Shown here piece by piece: positions 25,178-38,600 of a DNA stretch of 64,000 bases (position 1 is its first letter; every line of letters begins with the position of its first letter). The DNA is from Selaginella tamariscina (Eukaryota; Streptophyta; Lycopodiopsida; Selaginellales; Selaginellaceae): positions 310,001-374,000 of the forward strand of contig PUQB01000066.1 of NCBI GenBank assembly GCA_003024785.1, in the 5' to 3' direction. The position numbers and the translations under genes were made by a program. Under the pieces are notes generated by a model. That model saw only the letters and a program-made list of their open reading frames with translations, did not search any database and was not told the DNA's origin.

Positions 25178-25664
25178 ATATATATATATATATCAAATCA
25201 CCTTCTCTCAATGCCACAATGACTGGTCTCCGAAGTCAAGGGCAAGAACGGATTTTGGTTATTGCCTTGTTAAATCCATTCATTAAGAGTATACATATCA
25301 CACACACAAGATCTTATAATATGCATCTTCATTTCTAACATGAATACAAGAGAACAAAGTGTGGAGACTCTCTCTCTCATGCTGGAACTTCTTGTGGAGA
25401 CCCTCTCTCATGTTAGAACTTCTTGTGGAGACCCTTCTCCCTTGCCCTAACTACCTCTTAATTACTCTTCCTCTCACCACGTCATCCTTTTATTTTTCCT
25501 TACTCACTTTTTTCTCTTGGTAAGGATTTTCCTCTTTCACAATCTTTCCTTCCATGCTTAATACAGACCTTCCTACCTTTATTCTCTCCATAATAGGACG
25601 TCCTTTGCTCCTAATATTTTACCTTTAACACTAACTCCTCCTTATTCTGTTGCTGTGTCCTTAC

Positions 25665-26479
25665 CATAGTTACGAACACGAACACGGAACACGAACACGA
25701 GCCTCAGATTTCAAGAACCTGACCACGGAACACAATCACGGCTCACGATGGCTCACGAATATTCTAGCTCACACATAATCACTTTTATATTAACCATAAT
25801 AAAATAAACCTTAATTAATTAATAAATAAAACTCAAAGAAATAATATGTATTTAAAGAAACATATACATGCCAAATTGTATACATTAACCTTAAATGTGT
25901 TTTTTATCAATATATAAGCTGGTTGCCAAAAACCTCTCTTATAAATATACTGCATTTTTCAAAAAAGAAATAAAATAAAATAAAATACATCATATACATG
26001 TCTAGCTTATATAAGAATATAATATTTGGATATGTTGTACATATTATCTAAAACTCCACGTTTTTACATGCTGTAGTTTAAATTTTATATAAATATGTGT
26101 GTGTGTGTGTGTGTGTGTTTATAAGTATTCTCATACATATATATGCAAATGTACATGATTATATATACAAAATTACCACCGTCGTGAAGAAGGATGCTTT
26201 CACAGTGTTGGATTGCTGCGCCATGCTTGTTGTGCCTTGGATTGCTGCTGCCGTTCCTGTGTGATGCCGTGCGCCCTAAAGTATATTCAACTAAGAATAT
26301 TCTAAATAGTGTTTATGTTACGAACACGGGCCGTGATCTCGGCCGTGCTCGCCGGGATCACGGCCCATGTTCGTAACATGACACACTGTTCACGAACACG
26401 GCCGTAGGAACACGACCCATGGCCGTGTTCGTGAAACACGGTGAACACGGCCGGGATCCCGACCGTGTTCGTAACTATG
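25665..26479. mobile_element. Non-autonomous hAT-type MITE
   Basis: An 815 bp element flanked by a perfect 8 bp duplication GTCCTTAC (25657-25664 and 26480-26487). The terminal inverted repeat is CATAGTTACGAACACG. Further copies of the GTTACGAACACGG theme lie inside, especially at 26318-26470, where inverted GC-rich repeats cluster. The 8 bp duplication fits the hAT superfamily. There is no transposase. It sits at the centre of the foldback element. Confidence 0.88.
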
Positions 26480-27089
26480 GTCCTTACGGCAACTATCCTA
26501 CTCCTTCCTTTGGATGTTGATCTTCATGGTGCTATGGATTCTCTCATGTTAAAGGTAAAATATTAGGAGCATAGGACATCCTATTGCAGAAATAATAAGG
26601 GTAGGAAGGTCTGTAGTAAGCATGGAAGAAAAGGCTGTGAAGAAGGAAAATCCTTACGGAGAAGAAAAGGTGAGTAAGGAAAAGGAAAGGAAAAAGGAAA
26701 AGGAAGTCTCGAAAGGAAAAGGATGACGTGTTGAGAGGAAGGGTAGTTAAGAGGTAGTTAGGGCAAGGGAGAAGGGGTCTCACAAGAAGTTCCAGTAGGA
26801 GAGAGAGAGTCTCCATGTTAGCAATGAAGGTGCATATTATAAGATATTGTGTGTGTGATATGTATACACTTAATGAATGGATCTAACAAGGCAATAGCCA
26901 AAATCCGTTCTTGTCCTTGACTTCGGAGACCAGTCATTGTGGCACTAAGAGAAGGTGTTTTAATATATTTATATGTGGAGAGTTGATAAAAAGAAAGTGT
27001 GTAGCCTTTCTTAAAGGTTCAGAGAAAGGAAAACGGTTAAACAGGAAAAGATGGGGTTTTCCTGTTTTCTTGTTTAACATCTTCTTTAC

Positions 27090-27733
27090 ACTTCTAAAGG
27101 TTGTTCTTCACTTTCCTAAATTCTTGGTTGGAAGTTGATACCTTAAGTTGCAGCATTTGATTTCCTGCATCTTGTTCCTAAGGATCAGCATTTGCTTTCT
27201 CTTCTTGTTCCTGAATAGTTTTTCCTTCCTATTCTTTTGGCTTCTTTTTCTGTTGATATTCACTTGCTTTAAAGGATTTGTGGTATACACATATGTATAC
27301 TTTGAAGGTTGTTCTTACAAATCAATCTTATACGAGATTGTTTTATATAACTTTTCTTGTAATTTAGGCATATTGTTTTCCTTCTGCTAAACAATTTTCT
27401 CTCCTTTCAGCACTACATAAAGGTCAATATCTGTTAAGCCCTTTAGATTAGGATATGCTTTTAGGATTTTTACATCTTCCTGATTATCTAACCCATTAAA
27501 CCAATTATATCCTTTTAAAATAAGAGGTTGAATTTCCTTTTTAACATATCTTTTAATATGATTATAAATCATTTTTTCTTCTCTTTTTTTACCATCATCT
27601 TTCATGTTCTTCCATTTTGAATAACCTTATCAAACTTAATCCATTGTCTGGATAAGAACATAGTGTATGTTGCATCATGTCCTTCCATTCGTAGGACTAT
27701 TAAGGATAATTTAAATTTAAGTTCTTTAACGGA
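27090..27733 (-). mobile_element. Fossil retropepsin-bearing element, part 1
   Basis: Old reverse-transcribing element on the minus strand, broken. Weakly retropepsin-like and charged coding remains lie at 27387-27733. The composite chromovirus at 27734-41440 interrupts it; its other side continues at 41441. Family uncertain (Ty3/gypsy-like or pararetrovirus-like). Confidence 0.45.
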
Positions 27734-28231
27734 TGTCACGACCCGATATAGGATATAGGATTCTGGATATAGGATACGGGTTACAGGATATGCCTAGAGG
27801 ATAAGAGACATGTGGACTCATCTTAGCCTCTGCATGCATGCAGCCACTTTTAATGCATGCAACCACTTTTAGCACTCATGCCTAGATTAGCTCTTGGAGT
27901 TGTGAGCATAAAAGCTCCGACCTAATTGTTGTACAATCAGTTACTATCAACACCAGTCTTACTACGATCAATCTTGTTTTGTCTTGTTCTTGTCTTGCTC
28001 CTTCTCTTGTTCCTTCCTTTTTGCTCCTGGATCCTGTCCTGTTCCTGTCTTGTTCCTGGATCCTGTCCTGCGCCTTCTTGTGTTGCTCCCGGATCCTATC
28101 TGTCCTGTCTTGCTTGGATCCTGTCTTGCCTGAGTTCCTAGTTCCTGTCCTGCTCTCTGTCCTGCTCCTGAGTCAAGCCTTCTTGTTCTTGGAATCCTGT
28201 TCTCTTCTTGGTTCTGGATCGTGGCTTGACA
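27734..28231 (+). repeat. 5' LTR of copy A
   Basis: About 498 bp, TG...CA ends. The promoter-like part holds GAGCATAAAAGCTCCGACC (TATA-like, conserved in all LTRs here). The downstream half consists of degenerate CCTGTCTTGCTCCTGGAT-type repeats, which explain the different LTR lengths. Confidence 0.9.
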
Positions 28232-28323
28232 GTTTGATAGTAACTCCTTTCATAGTTCTCTGTTTCCAGCTACTTTTTTTCTTGATTCTTTTCCTTCGTT
28301 TTCCTCCTTTTTCTTTCATAGAT

Positions 28324-31300
28324 CATGGCTGATTTTGAGCACTTTCAACGCGAGCACCAAATGTTGCTTCATGAGCTGGCCACTTTGCGCCAAGTGGTCA
28401 CCGATCTGCAAGGTTCCACCAATGCGGCACATGCAGCTGCTGATGCATCCTCCAAGGCTGCTGCGCAGGCTCTCTCTAGGCATCGGTGGTTCCCTCTTCA
28501 TCGAACTTTTCTTCGGAGCCGAAGATCAGCATGCCAGAAAAGTTCAGTGGCAATCGTGCCGATTTCCAAGGTTTCCTGAATCAGATCCGGCTCTTGATCC
28601 CATGCAACCACGCCGCTACTCGACTGATGCACAAAAGGTTGGTCTTTTGGCATCCTTACTAAGTGGATCTCCACGGGCTTGGGTTGCCCCTTGCTGGAGC
28701 GTGACGACCCATTGATGGAAGACTTTGAAGGTTTCGTGGCTGCCTTTGAAGCCTGTTTTGGAGATCCTGATAAGTACCGTTCGCATGCACGAAGTTACGG
28801 AAAGCTCACTCAAGGATCCCGACCAGCTTCCGTCTATGCATCCGAATTTCAGCAACTTTGCACGAACATTCCATGGGACGAGACTGCATTGATCGAACAC
28901 TTCCGTTTTGGGTTGAGGGATGACGTGAAGGACCTTCTCCTTACGTTACCGGATGCCCAAACATTAGCGGAGATCATGCAACAAGCTGTTCGTTGCGACA
29001 ACCGTTTGTTCGAGCGTCGTCAGGAAAGATCCCGTCAGCAGTTCCTGCAAACCAATCCTGCAGCTGTGGTACATGTTCCTGCACCACCTTCTGGAGTAGT
29101 TCCTATGGAGGTTGAGAAATCCAAGCGTGGCTCTCTTTCCGCTGCTGAGAAGCAACGTCGCCGCAGTGAGAACCTATGCTTGTATTGTGGTGAAGCAGGA
29201 CACAAGGTGGCAGATGTCCTATTAAAGCCAGGAAGTTCAAGACGCGTGAAGTTGAAGCTGAAGTTCAGTCGGAAAACTCAATGTCCACTTCGTCTAGGAG
29301 CCGCGAAGTTGGACGTAGGTGCAGGCTCCATTGGTGCTGCTCATACCATTCCATCACTTCAAGTTTCCTATACACATTTCTTAATAATCGAGAGCTCAAG
29401 GAGTTTGCCCTTGTTAGACACTGGTGCAAATGCATGCTTCATGGATGACACTTTGCAACTCAACATGGCATTTCGGTGGTGAAGTTGAAGCGTGCAGTTC
29501 CTGTAGAGGTGGCCGATGGGCGTCTGATTGCTTCTGGCGCAGTTACCCATGCTACCGAACCTCTCTCTGCAGTCATGGCACATTCAACTGTTCAATTTCC
29601 TTCAACTTGATCAAGACTCGGTCGACTCCCATCATTTTGGGCATGCCATGGTTCGTTGTTGCAAATCCGCAGATCGACTGGAGGTCTAGGACGCTCACGT
29701 TTTCCTCTCCAAAGCTAGGATCAATCCTGTACCTTCCTGCGTGCAGGATACATCCTTAGTATCTGAGGCAGTACAAGCTACAGGATTGACCGTGCCTGTT
29801 CCTGTACCAGTGTTGAAGACTCCTCCTCGACAGGATTCACCTCATGTCAGTTCCTCAGCACATCCGCAGGCTCTCTCCACTCCTGTAAGTTTGTGTTCCT
29901 GTACAGGGTTCTTCCAATCCTGTATCAGTGTCGAAGGTTCCTCCTCAACAGGATCCACCTCCTGTTGTTCGTCAGCACTCGCAGGCTTTCCTCACTCCTG
30001 TGCAACCACGGACTCCTGTACAGGATTCTTCCAATCCTGTACACTCATCAACATCCACACAGGTTTTTCCAATCCTGCCTCTTTCTGTTACTCTGCTTCT
30101 GTTCCACCCCCAAGATCCTTCCTCTTTTTCAGTCACAGCTCCCTCCTTCTCCTCTCCGAGTTCTTACCACTACCATGCATGAACTTGCCACTGATCCTGC
30201 TCCTTTCCACCTTTTTGCCTTTCAAGTAACTCCTACGTCCTCTTCTACCTTTCCTGTATCTGACTCTCTTTTTTCAATCTCCTTCTCTCTTCCTCCTCTT
30301 CCCTACCATCCAAGTATCACTCCTTTAAGGATTTTTGACAAGCACAAGGCTGCAGTTCTTCCTGTTCACAGGTCCTACGACTGTCCTATTGATCTTGCGG
30401 AAGGAAAGACTCCACCGTTCGGACCGATTTATGCATTGTCACCCACAGAGTTGGAGGTTCTTCGTCAGTACATCGAGGACAACTTGGCATCCGGCTTCAT
30501 TCGTCCTCAAAGTCCCCTGCAGGAGCGCCTATCTTCTTTGTCAAGAAGAAGGATGGGAGTTTACGTTTGGTTGTGGACTACAGGGGTTTGAATCAAGTCA
30601 CCATTCGGAATCGGTACCCGTTGCCATTGATCCCGGAACTTCTCGATCGGCTGCGAGGAGCAAAGGTGTTCACGAAGATCGACTTACGAGGGGCCTACAA
30701 CCTTGTACGGATTCGTCCAGGCGATGAGTGGAAGACTGCCTTTCGTACAAGGTATGGACACTTCGAGTACACGGTGATGCCTTTCGGCCTTACCAATGCC
30801 CCAGCCGTGTTCCAACACATGGTGAACGACATCTTTCGTGACTTCTTGGACCAGTTTGTGGTGATCTACCTCGACGACATTTTGATTTTCTCCAAGGACC
30901 AGGCGGCACATGACAAGCATGTACGATTAGTTCTACAGCGGCTTCGCGAGCATGGCCTGTATGCGAAGTTGGAGAAGTGTTTTTTCGATAGGGATTCTGT
31001 GGAGTTCTTGGGCTACATCGTCTCTCCTGCTGGCGTTTCCATGGACATGCACAAGGTGAAGACCATCGTGGAGTGGGAGAGGCCCAAGTCTGTACGAGAT
31101 GTACAATGTTTCCTTGGCTTTGCAAACTTCTACAGGCGGTTCATACAGGACTTCTCCAAGCGTGTACTTCCACTCACGGAACTCACCAAGCGCACAGGGT
31201 TTTCTCTTGGTCCGACAAGGCGGAACATGCATTCACAACACTCAAGGACGCCTTCACGACAGCTCCGATTTTAGCACATCCTGATCCTTCTCGTCCTTTC

Positions 31301-33260
31301 GTTGAAGCAGATGCCTCGGATTTTGCAGTAGGATCCGTCCTATCACAAGTTGGAGAACAAGTTGCTTCATCCTGTAGCTTTTCACTCTCGTAAGTTCCTT
31401 TCGGCGGAGATCAATTACGAGATTCATGACAAGGAACTCAAGGCCATTGTGGATTCGTTCGAGGAGTGGCGGCATTTCCTGGAAGGTGCTGCACATCCTG
31501 TACAAGTTCTTACGGATCACAAGAACCTGGAGTATTTCAAACGGCTCGAGTTCTCAGTCGGACAGGCTAGGTGGGCGGAGTTCCTATCACGTTTTGATTT
31601 CGTCATCGTCTACAGGCCCGGTTTTCGGAATGGCAAGGCGGACGCATTGTCTAGGCGCTCTTACCTTGCACCGATCCCGGGCGATCCTGCATATGACTGT
31701 CAAAGGCAAGTGTTGTTGGGTCCTGATCGATTTCCGGCTTGCGGCACTACAGGTTCATCAGGCTCCAGCAAATTCAACACTCCTACAGGACATCCGTTCG
31801 CAGTTGGCTACAGACGACTTGGCAAAGAATGTGTTCTCACACATTCATCCACATTGCAAGTTCCTCTTCCTCCAGTTCCCGTTCAGACTACAAGTGTTCC
31901 CATACAGGATGGACTCCTGTACCGGGAAGGTCTCCTGTACGTTCCTGTTGGTATTTCAGGACTCGTGTGGTACAGGATTGTCATGATACCCCGGCTACAG
32001 GACATTTTGGTGTGGCCAAGACAGTGGAGTTGGTGACTCGCAACTATTGGTGGCCTGGGTTGCGAGGTTTTGTGGAAAGGTTTGTACGGAGTTGTGACAC
32101 TTGTAACAGGTCGAAGATGCCTCGTCATGCACCTCTGGTCTTCTTCGTCCTCTTCCTGTTCCTTCTGCTCCTTGGAGATCCATTTCTATGGATTTCCTCA
32201 CAGATCTTCCTCCTTCTCGTGGATTCGATGCAGTTCTTGTGGTGGTTGACCGTTTCACCAAGCAGGCTCATTTCCTACCCTGCAACAAGACAGCTACAGG
32301 TCAGACAACTGCTGAGTTGGTGATCCGTGAAGTGTTCCGACATCATGGTCTTCCTGAGAGCATTGTTTCCGATCGAGGTCCACAATTCATGTCCAAGTTT
32401 TGGCGAGAGCTTCTTCGGAGTCTACAGGTTAAAGCGGATCTTTCTTCAGGATATCATCAAAACTGATGGGCAGTCAGAACGCACAATTCAGACCTTGGAG
32501 CAATATCTTCGTTGCTTCATCAGTTACCAACAGGACAACTGGTTGGACCTTCTTCCAATGGCGGAGTTTGCCTACAACAACTCCATTCACGCATCTACAG
32601 GACAGACACCTTTCTTTGCTCTTACAGGCCACCATCCACGTTTTGACTTTGCTCCTCCTGCTTCTCCTTCTTCCGCTCCTGCAGTACAGGATCGTCTCCA
32701 GCATCTTCGTCAGGTACAGGATGATCTCCGGTTCATCTTCAGCAGGCACAGGAACGATACAAGCATCATGCTGATGCTCACCGTCAGCCGGCACCTGCAT
32801 ACAAGATTGGTGATCTCGTGTGGCTTCTTCGTCGACACATTCGCACCAACAGGCCTTCTTCTAAGTTGGATTTTCAACGATTGGGCCCTTACAGGATTGT
32901 GGCGGAGGTAATCCTGTAGCTTTCCGACTCGAGTTACCATCTACGGTGAAACTTCATCCTGTGTTTCACACCTCCTTGTTGGAGCCGTATCATCCTTCTT
33001 CTCTTCCTGGTCGTGCTTCTTCTCCTCCCCCTCCTGTGGTCATTGCTGGTGAACCTGAGTACGAAGTTGCAGCCATCCTTGATTCTCGTCTTCATCGCCG
33101 CCAACTTCAATACTTGGTGGATTGGAAAGGTTATTTGCCTACCGATCGCACTTGGGAACCTGCATCCAACTTACTCCATGCTTCTTCCAAAGTTGCTGCC
33201 TTCCATCGGCATTATCCTGCTAAACCAGGTCCTAAGACTCGTGGAACTCGTCCTTAGGGA
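28324..33260 (+). pseudogene. gag-pol of chromovirus copy A
   Basis: Fossil. Gag begins at 28324 (MADFEHF); a zinc knuckle lies near 29175-29215 (CLYCGEAGHK), a protease DTGAN motif near 29419, a Pro/Ser-rich low-complexity linker with CAGGATTC-type repeats at 29740-30300, reverse transcriptase at 30567-31100 with YLDDILIF, RNase H near 31290-31660, integrase near 32020-32600, and the chromodomain at 33050-33200 (WKGYLPTDRTWEP). A purine-rich tract (GGGAGGAGGTGC) precedes the 3' LTR. Broken. Confidence 0.9.
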
Positions 33261-33268
33261 GGAGGTGC

Positions 33269-33814
33269 TGTCACAACCCGATACAGGATACAGGATTCCG
33301 GATACAGGATACAGGATGCAGGATTTAACAGGATACGGGTTATAGGATATGCCTACAGGATATCCTACAGGATATTCCTACAGGATATGCCTATAGGATA
33401 TGCTACAGGATATGCCTAGAGGATAAGGGACACTATTCTTAGCTCATGACTAGATTAGACTCATGACCAGATTAGCTTGGAGTTGTGAGCATAAAAGCTC
33501 CGACCTAATTGTTGTACAATCAGTTACTATCAACACCAGTCTTCTACGATCATTCTTGTTCTTGTCTTGTTTGTGTCTTGCTCCTTGCCTCCTGCTCTTG
33601 TCTTGCTCTTGGATCCTGTCTGTTCCTATCTTGTTCCTGGATCCTGTTGTGCTTTCCTGTCTTGCTCCCGGATCCTATCCTGATCCTGTCCTGCTCCTGG
33701 ATCCGTCCTGTTCCTGTCTTTTCTAGTTCTGTCCTCCTCGGTCCTGTTCCTGAGTCAAGCCTTCCTGTTCTTGGAATCCTACTCTCTTCCTGGTTCCTGG
33801 ATCGTGGCTTGACA
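33269..33814 (+). repeat. 3' LTR of copy A
   Basis: 546 bp, TGTCACAACCC to GGCTTGACA. It contains the same TATA-like segment and CTGGATCC repeats as the other LTRs. Confidence 0.88.
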
Positions 33815-34932
33815 TCAGTTACCAACAGGACAACTGGTTGGACCTTCTTCCAATGGTGGAGTTTGCCTATAATAACTCCGTTCACACATCTACGGGTCAT
33901 ACACCTTTCTTTGCTCTTACAGGCTCCCATCCACGTTTTGACTTTGCTCCTCCTACTTCTCCTACTTCCGCTTCTACAGTACAAGATCGTCTCCAGCATC
34001 TTCGTCAGGTATAGGATGATCTCTGGGTTCATCTTCAGTAGGCACAGGAACGATACAAACATCATGCTGATGCTCACCGTCAGCCGGCACCTACATACAA
34101 GATTAGTGATCTCGTGTGGCTTCTTCGTCGACATATTCACACTAACAGGCTTTCTTCTAAGTTGGATTTTCAACGATTGGGCCTTACATGATTGTGGCGG
34201 AGGTTAATCCTGTAGCTTTCCGACTCGAGTTACCATCTATGGTGAAACTTCATCCTGTTTTTCACACCTCCTTGTTGGAGCCGTATCATCCTTCTTCTCT
34301 TCCCGGTCGTGCTTCTTCTCCTCCCCCTCATGTGGTCATTGACACTGAACCTAAGTACGAAGTTGCAGCCATCCTTGATTCTCGTCTTCATCGCCGCCAA
34401 TTCCAATACTTGGTGGGGAAAGGTTATTTGCCTACTGATCGCACTTGGGAACCTGCATCCAACTTACTCCATGCTTCTTCCAAGGTTGCTGCTTTACATC
34501 GGCATTATCCTATTAAACCAGGTCCCAAGACTCATGGAACTCGTCTTTAGGGAGGAGGTGCTGTCACGACCCGATACAGAATTTCGGATACAGGATATGG
34601 GTTGTAGGATATTCCTACAGGATACGCCTACAGGATATGGGTTGCAGGATATTCCTACAGGATACGCCTACAGGATATGCCACAGAATATGCCTAGAGGA
34701 TAAGGGACATGTGGACTCATCTTAGCCTTTGCATGCATGCAACCACTTTTAGCACTCATGCCTAGATTAGCTCTTGGAGTTATGAGCATAAAAGCTTTGA
34801 CCTAATTGTTGTACAATCAGTTACTATCAACACCAGTCTTACTACGATCAATCTTGTCTTGTCTTGTTCTTGTCTTGCTCCTTGCTTCTTGTTCTCTCCT
34901 TGTCTCGCTCCTAAATCCTGTCCTGCTCCTGG
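33815..34932 (+). mobile_element. Truncated chromovirus fragment between copies A and B
   Basis: 33815-34561 repeats the integrase end and chromodomain of copy A, starting abruptly in mid-integrase. A partial LTR (34562-34932) follows and is cut off by the next LTR. It fits a recombination scar rather than an independent insertion. Confidence 0.85.
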
Positions 34933-35549
34933 TGTCACGACCCGATACAGAATACAGGATTCCGGATACAGGAATGGGTTGCAGGACTTTCCTACAGGAT
35001 TCCGGATACAGGATATGGGTTGCAGGATTTTCCTACAGGATACTCCTACCAGGATTCCGGACACAGGATTCGGTTGCAGGATATTCCTACAGGAATGCCA
35101 CAGGATATGCCTAGAGGATAAGGGACATGTGGACTCATCTTAGCCTCTGCATGCATGCAATCACTTTTGCATGCATGCAACCACTTTTGCATGGCATGCC
35201 TAGATTAGCTCTTGGAGTTGTGAGCATAAAAGCTCCGACCTAATTGTTGTACAATCAGTTACTATCAACACCAGTCTTACTACGATCAATCTTTCTTGTC
35301 TTGTTTCCTGTCCTTGTTCCTGTCTCGCTCCTTTCCTGTCCTGTTCCTGGATCCTGTCCTGTTCCTGTTTGCTCCGGATCCTATCCTGTGCTTTCCTGTC
35401 TTGCTCCCGGATCCTATCCTATCCTGTCCTACTCCTAGATCCGTCCTGTTCCTATTCCTGTTCCTGTCCTGCTCTCGGTCCTGTTCCTGAGTCAAGCCTT
35501 CTGTCCTTGGAATCCTGCTCTCTTCCTGTTCCTGGATCGTGGCTTGACA
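34933..35549 (+). repeat. 5' LTR of copy B
   Basis: 617 bp, TGTCACGACCC to GGCTTGACA. It holds more of the short CAGGATTCCGG/ACAGGATA repeats near its start than copy A. Confidence 0.88.
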
Positions 35550-35642
35550 GTTTGATAGTAACTGCTTCATAGTTCTCCGTTTTCCAGCTACCTTTTTCTT
35601 GATTCTTTTCCTTCATTTTCCTCCTTTTTCTTTCCTAGATCA

Positions 35643-38600
35643 TGGCTGATTTTGAGCATTTCAACGCGAGCACCAAATGCTACTTCATGAGCTGGCCACT
35701 TTGCGCCAAGTGGTCACCGACCTGCAAGGTTCCACCATGCGGCACATGCAGCTGCTGATGCATCCTCCAAGGCTGCTGCGCAGGCTCTCCAGGCATCGGT
35801 GGTTCCTCTTCATCAAACTTTTCTTCGGAGCCGAAGTTAGCATGCCAGAGAAGTTCAGTGGCAATCGTGCCGATTTCCAAGGTTTCCTGAATCAGATCCG
35901 CTCTTGATCCGTATGCAACCACGCGCTACTCGACTGATGCTCAAAAGGTGGGTCTTTTGGCATCCTTACTAAGTGGATCTCCACGGGCTTGGGTTGCCCC
36001 CTTGCTGGAGCGTGACGACCCATTGATGGAAGACTTTGAAGGTTTCGTGGCTGCCTTTGAAGCCTGTTTTGGAGATCCTGATAAGTACCGTTCTGCATGC
36101 ACGAAGTTACGGAAGCTCACTCAAGGATCCCGACCAGCTTCCGTCTATGCATCCGAATTTCAGCAACTTTGCACGAACATTCCATGGGACGAGACTGCAT
36201 TGATCGAACACTTCCGTTTTGGGTTGAGGGATGACGTGAAGGACCTTCTCCTTACGTTACCGGATGCCCAAACATTAGCGGAGATCATGCAACAAGCTGT
36301 TCGTTGCGACAACCGTTTGTTCGAGCGTCGTCAGGAAAGATCCCGTCACAGTTCCTGCAAACCAATCCTGCAGCTGTGGTACATGTTCCTGCACCACCTT
36401 CTGGAGTAGTTCCTATGGAGGTTGAGAAATCCAAGCGTGGCTCTTTCCGCTGAGAAGCAACGTCGTCGCAGTGAGAACCTGTGCTTGTATTGTGGTGGAG
36501 CAGGACACAAGGTGGCAGATTGTCCTATTAAAGCCAGGAACTTCAAGACGCGTGAAGTTGAAGCTGAAGTTCAGTCGGAAAACTCCAATGTCCACTTCGT
36601 CTAGGAGCCGCGAAGTTGGACGTAGGTGCAGGCTCCATTGGTGCTGCTCATACCATTCCATCACTTAAGTTTCCTGTACACATTCATCTTAATAATCGAG
36701 AGCTCAAGGAGTTTGCCTGTTAGACACTGGTGCAAATGCATGCTTCATGGATGACACTTTTGCAACTCAACATGGCATTTCGGTGGTGAAGTTGAAGCGT
36801 GCAGTTCCTGTAGAGGTGGCCGATGGGCGTCTAATTGCTTCGGTGCAGTTACCCATGCTACCGAACCTCTCTCCTGCAGTATGGCACATTCAACTGTTCA
36901 ATTTCCTTCAACTTGATCAAGACTCGGTCGACTCCCATCATTTTGGGCATGCCATGGTTCGTTGTTGCAAATCCGCAGATCGACTGGAGGTCTAGGACGC
37001 TCACGTTTTCCTCTCCAACCTAGGATCAATCCTGTACCTTCCTGCGTGCAGGATACATCCTTAGTATCTGAGGCAGTACAAGCTACAGGATTGACCGTGC
37101 CTGTTCCTGTACCAGTGTTGAAGACTCCTCCTCGACAGGATTCACCTCATGTCAGTTCCTCAGCACATCCGCAGGCTCTCTCCACTCCTGTAAGTTTGCG
37201 GTGTCCTGTACAGGGTTCTTCCAATCCTGTATCAGTGTCGAAGGTTCCTCCTCAACAGGATCCACCTCCTGTTGATTCGTCAGCACATTCGCAGGCTTCT
37301 TCCACTCTGCGCAACCACGGACTCCTGTACAGGATCCAATCCTGTACACTCACTTCTGTACAGGATTCTTCCAATCCTGTACACTCATCAACACCACACA
37401 GGTTTTTCCAATCCTGCTCTTTCTGTTACCCTGCTCTGTTCCACCCCCAAGATCCTTCCTCTTTTTCAGTCACAGCTCCCTCCTTCTCCTCTCCGAGTTC
37501 TTACCACTACCATGCATGAACTCGCCACTGATCCTGCCCTTTCCACCTTTTTGCCTTTCAAGTAACTCCTACGTCCTCTTCTACCTTTCCTGTATCGACT
37601 CTCCTGTTTTTTCTCCTTCTCCTTCTCCTTCTCCTCCTTCTTCCCTACCATCCAAGTACCACGACTTTAAGGACGTTTTTGACAAGCACAAGGCTGCAGT
37701 TCTTCCTGTTCACAGGTCCTACGACTGTCCTATTGATCTTGCGGAAGGAAAGACTCCACCATTCGGACCGATTTATGCATTGTCACCCACAGAGTTGGAG
37801 GTTCGTCAGTACATCGAGGACAACTTGGCATCCGGCTTCATTCGTCACTCAAAGTCCCCTGCAGGAGCCCTATCTTCTTTGTCAAGAAGAAGGATGGGAG
37901 TTTACGTTTGGTTGTGGACTACAGGGGTTTGAATCAAGTCACCATTCGGAATCGGTACCCGTTGCCATTGATCCCGGAACTTCTCGATCGGCTGCGAGGA
38001 GCAAAGGTGTTCACGAAGATCGACTTACGAGGGCCTACAACCTTGTACGGATTCGTCCGGCGATGAGTGGAAGACTGCCTTTCGTACAAGGTATGGACAC
38101 TTGAGTACACGGTAATGCCTTTCGGCCTTACCAATGCCCCAGCCTGTGTTCCAACACATGGTGAACGACATTTTCGTGACTTCTTGGACCAGTTTGTGGT
38201 GATCTACCTCGACGACATTTGATTTTCTCCAAGGACCAGGCGGCACATGACAAGCATGTACGACTAGTTTTAGCTTCGCGAGCATGGCCTGTACGCGAAG
38301 TTGGAGAAGTGTTTTTTCGATAGGGATTCTGTGGAGTTCTTGGGCTACATCGTCTCTCCTGCTGGCGTTTCCATGGACATGCACAAGGTGAAGACCATCG
38401 TGGAGTGGGAGAGGCCCAAGGTACGAGATGTACAATGTTTCCTTGGCTTTGCAAACTTCTACAGGCGGTTCATACAGGACTTCTCCAAGCGTGTACTTCC
38501 ACTCACAGAACTCACCAAGCGCACAGGTTTTCTCTTGGTCCGACAAGGCGGAACACGCATTCACAACACTCAAGGACGTTCACGACAGCTCCGATTTTAG

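Larger units (their letters stand above)
24174..27079. mobile_element. Foldback-type element with about 530-590 bp inverted arms, twice interrupted
   Basis: The outer ends are near-identical inverted repeats (TGTTAAACA, then GAAAACAGGAAAACC on both). The arms continue as long imperfect complements: left 24174-24307 plus 25178-25630, right 26547-27079. Shared stretches include the complement of GGCTACACACTTTCTTTTT, of GGTCTCCGAAGTCAAGG and of GTTAGGGCAAGGGAGAAGG. Removing the solo LTR and the hAT MITE leaves an element of about 1.2 kb that is almost one hairpin. No transposase is seen, so it is non-autonomous. No clear target-site duplication was found. Confidence 0.8.
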
